Shown piece by piece: positions 62,837 to 64,000 of a stretch of DNA of 64,000 nucleotides (position 1 is the stretch's first letter; every line of letters starts with the position of its first letter). Location of the stretch: contig CATXZD010000007.1 in NCBI GenBank assembly GCA_958403905.1, forward strand, positions 1 to 64,000, given 5' to 3'. The notes under the pieces are model-generated. The model saw only the letters and a program-made list of their open reading frames with translations. It did not search any database and was not told the origin of the DNA. This stretch comes from an uncultured Ruminococcus sp. (GTDB taxonomy: Bacteria > Bacillota > Clostridia > Oscillospirales > Acutalibacteraceae). A program made the position numbers and the translations under genes.

Positions 62837-63223
62837 ATGCAAATGACTTTCGGCTCTTTTATTTTTGAGAAAAGAACACAAAAGAACATTTCTCTTCGCG
62901 GATTTGCAGAGATGATTGAGGTATCTCCCGTGTATGTGTCAAGTATGGAAAAAGGCAGGCGTGCTGCACCGACAAATCGGGTTTTGATGAAAATTGCTAA
63001 AGTGCTTTCACTTAGCGAAGAAGAAAAAGTTTTGATGTTTGATTTGGCGGCAAAGTCAAAAAGAGCATTAACGCTGGCTGATGATTTGCTTGAATACATA
63101 AATGATAATGAAATTGTACACAAGGCTTTGCGAACTGCAAAAAAGCGCAATGCTGACAATGAGGTATGGCAACGGTTTATTGACAACCTTTACGAAAATG
63201 AAAATAAAAATTTGAATAACTAA
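62837..63223 (+). CDS. XRE-family regulator
   Basis: This is a 128-residue protein (or 126 from ATG 62843). The N-terminal HTH (FIFEKRTQKNISLRGFAEMI, then EVSPVYVSSMEKGRRAAP) is followed by a helical region with LSLSEEEKVLMFDLAAKSKR and a C-terminal acidic/Asn-rich tail. It resembles DNA-binding proteins in which the second half provides dimerisation. It is divergent from the Spo0A-domain gene across the 0A-box region, so it may take part in the same circuit. Confidence 0.8.
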   Translation: MQMTFGSFIFEKRTQKNISLRGFAEMIEVSPVYVSSMEKGRRAAPTNRVLMKIAKVLSLSEEEKVLMFDLAAKSKRALTLADDLLEYINDNEIVHKALRTAKKRNADNEVWQRFIDNLYENENKNLNN

Positions 63224-63365
63224 TACTGATATCCGATTAAAAACAGACAATCTTAATGGTCTGATTTTCGTCTGATCTTGTTATCGTCCTTGCACGGCGT
63301 CCTCTGCCTTACCACACGAAAATCATTCTCGTTAATCTTAGTCTGCTTTTAATCAAATGTCAGTA
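63224..63365. repeat. 142-bp imperfect palindrome
   Basis: The left arm (63224-63270, TACTGATATCCGATTAAAA onward) and the inverted right arm (63317-63365) match with scattered mismatches; shared blocks include GATTAAAA-CAGAC and TGATTTTCG. A GC-richer centre (63271-63316) is left as a loop. It could be a folded RNA or a small inverted-repeat element, with no coding capacity. Confidence 0.65.
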
Positions 63366-63366
63366 T

Positions 63367-63393
63367 AAGGCGCTTGTTTTGAGCGCCTTTTTG
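63367..63393 (+). terminator. Terminator after XRE gene
   Basis: AAGGCGCT and AGCGCCTT (63367-63374 with 63382-63389) are followed by T's. Confidence 0.85.
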
Positions 63394-63496
63394 TATTTAT
63401 AACTATTATTTTTTAACCGATGTGATAATAGAGAAGTTCCTGTAAATAATATGTTTGATTAATAAGTACATATTTAAAAATTCAGGAGGCGGTACA

Positions 63497-64000
63497 ATGA
63501 ACATATTTACATCGGTAATTTTTCAGATTGCCGTGCTTTTTTCATTTATCCTTATCGGCTTTATCCTTTGTAGGCTGAATTTGCTTCCCAGAGAAGCGTC
63601 AACCGTATTTTCAAGGCTTGAAAACAGAATTCTTATGCCTGCCGTTGTAATCAATACTTTTCGTACTAACTGTACAATTGAGAACATCACCGAAAAGTGG
63701 GTTTTTATCGCTTACAGTGCCGCAATACTTGCGTTTTGTATTCTTGTGGCTTTTATAGTCGGCAGGTTTCTCGGAAAAACTCCGTATCTTCAAAAAATCT
63801 ATAGATATTCAATTGCTGTTTCTAACTTCGGCTTTGTCGGTACGGCTATGGTTTCGGGAATATACGGTGCAGACAGTATAGAGCTTTTTGACTATCTTAT
63901 GTTTACGCTTCCGCTGAATATGTTTACCTATTCAATAGGAATTGCATGGCTTGTTCCGAACGGCGGAAATATTTTTTCATTTAAAACATTTTTAAATCCT
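63497..64000 (+). CDS. AEC-family transporter, 3' end outside window
   Basis: ATG 63497 follows AGGAGG. The visible 168 residues hold four or five membrane helices with LNLLPREASTVFSRLENRIL and SNFGFVGTAMVSGIYG (the conserved N-x-G-F-x-G motif of auxin-efflux-carrier-like transporters). These proteins move small organic acids or similar compounds. The C-terminal half lies beyond the window. Confidence 0.88.
   Translation, partial: MNIFTSVIFQIAVLFSFILIGFILCRLNLLPREASTVFSRLENRILMPAVVINTFRTNCTIENITEKWVFIAYSAAILAFCILVAFIVGRFLGKTPYLQKIYRYSIAVSNFGFVGTAMVSGIYGADSIELFDYLMFTLPLNMFTYSIGIAWLVPNGGNIFSFKTFLNP

Overview
The window looks like a low-GC, Gram-positive gut anaerobe of the class Clostridia, most likely Oscillospiraceae close to Ruminococcus or [Eubacterium] siraeum. 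The signs are a dockerin-bearing CotH protein, IreB, glgC/glgD paired ADP-glucose pyrophosphorylase subunits, a Spo0A-type response regulator, clostridial-type short flavodoxin and DUF3793, Shp-type heme-binding proteins, a T-box on pheST, and AT-rich spacers with strong GGAGG ribosome binding sites. Species assignment is an inference.

Layout. 1-3.3 kb is a decayed conjugative element next to the 3' end of a tRNA-Asn gene: small element genes, a DUF4314 gene, a broken cytosine methyltransferase and a headless MobP3 relaxase. 3.3-5.8 kb holds a phd/doc toxin-antitoxin pair and an IS110-family element whose transposase carries a one-base frameshift; its long transcribed leader is a bridge-RNA candidate. 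5.8-24.8 kb is mostly an iron/heme island: DUF3793 and flavodoxin; a methyltransferase/HMA/ABC exporter operon; a DtxR-like regulator; a heme-capture operon (two Shp-like proteins, IsdE/IsdF/ATPase-like transporter, a membrane-anchored protein); and a six-gene overlapping operon of two exporter-fold ABC half-transporters, a YgbA-type protein and a complete ECF transporter. Three of these promoters carry paired copies of the inverted repeat GTTAGC-N4-RCTAAY, defining a probable regulon.

25-29.9 kb is a second graveyard of mobile-element pieces: a sigma-like factor, a long non-coding stretch, a MazF fragment, a headless serine recombinase, an ISL3 fragment and a chimeric NlpC/P60-radical SAM reading frame. 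30-39.4 kb is ordinary core genome (RmuC, S1-domain protein, cyclophilin, HAD hydrolase, IreB, pheST with a T-box). 39.5-40.0 kb is an internally deleted insertion sequence. 40.1-45.9 kb is a glycogen operon glgB-C-D-A. 46.3-49.4 kb has a secreted CotH-dockerin protein divergent from a lipoprotein with a cohesin-like domain. 49.6-51.7 kb couples pyridoxine kinase, an ECF S component and a small radical SAM protein. 52.5-56.6 kb has a prolyl-tRNA trans-editing protein and a GntR(YtrA)-ABC operon with its operator. tRNA-Pro at 56.8 kb is followed by a second copy of the element segment seen at the left edge. The right end holds a cupin/flavodoxin/carboxymuconolactone-decarboxylase redox cluster and a putative signalling locus: a GHKL histidine kinase, a Spo0A-domain response regulator, an XRE regulator and, on the opposite strand between the first two, a 14-residue Trp-rich peptide gene with its own RBS and terminator. 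That peptide locus and the DtxR-like regulon are the best candidates for undescribed biology.
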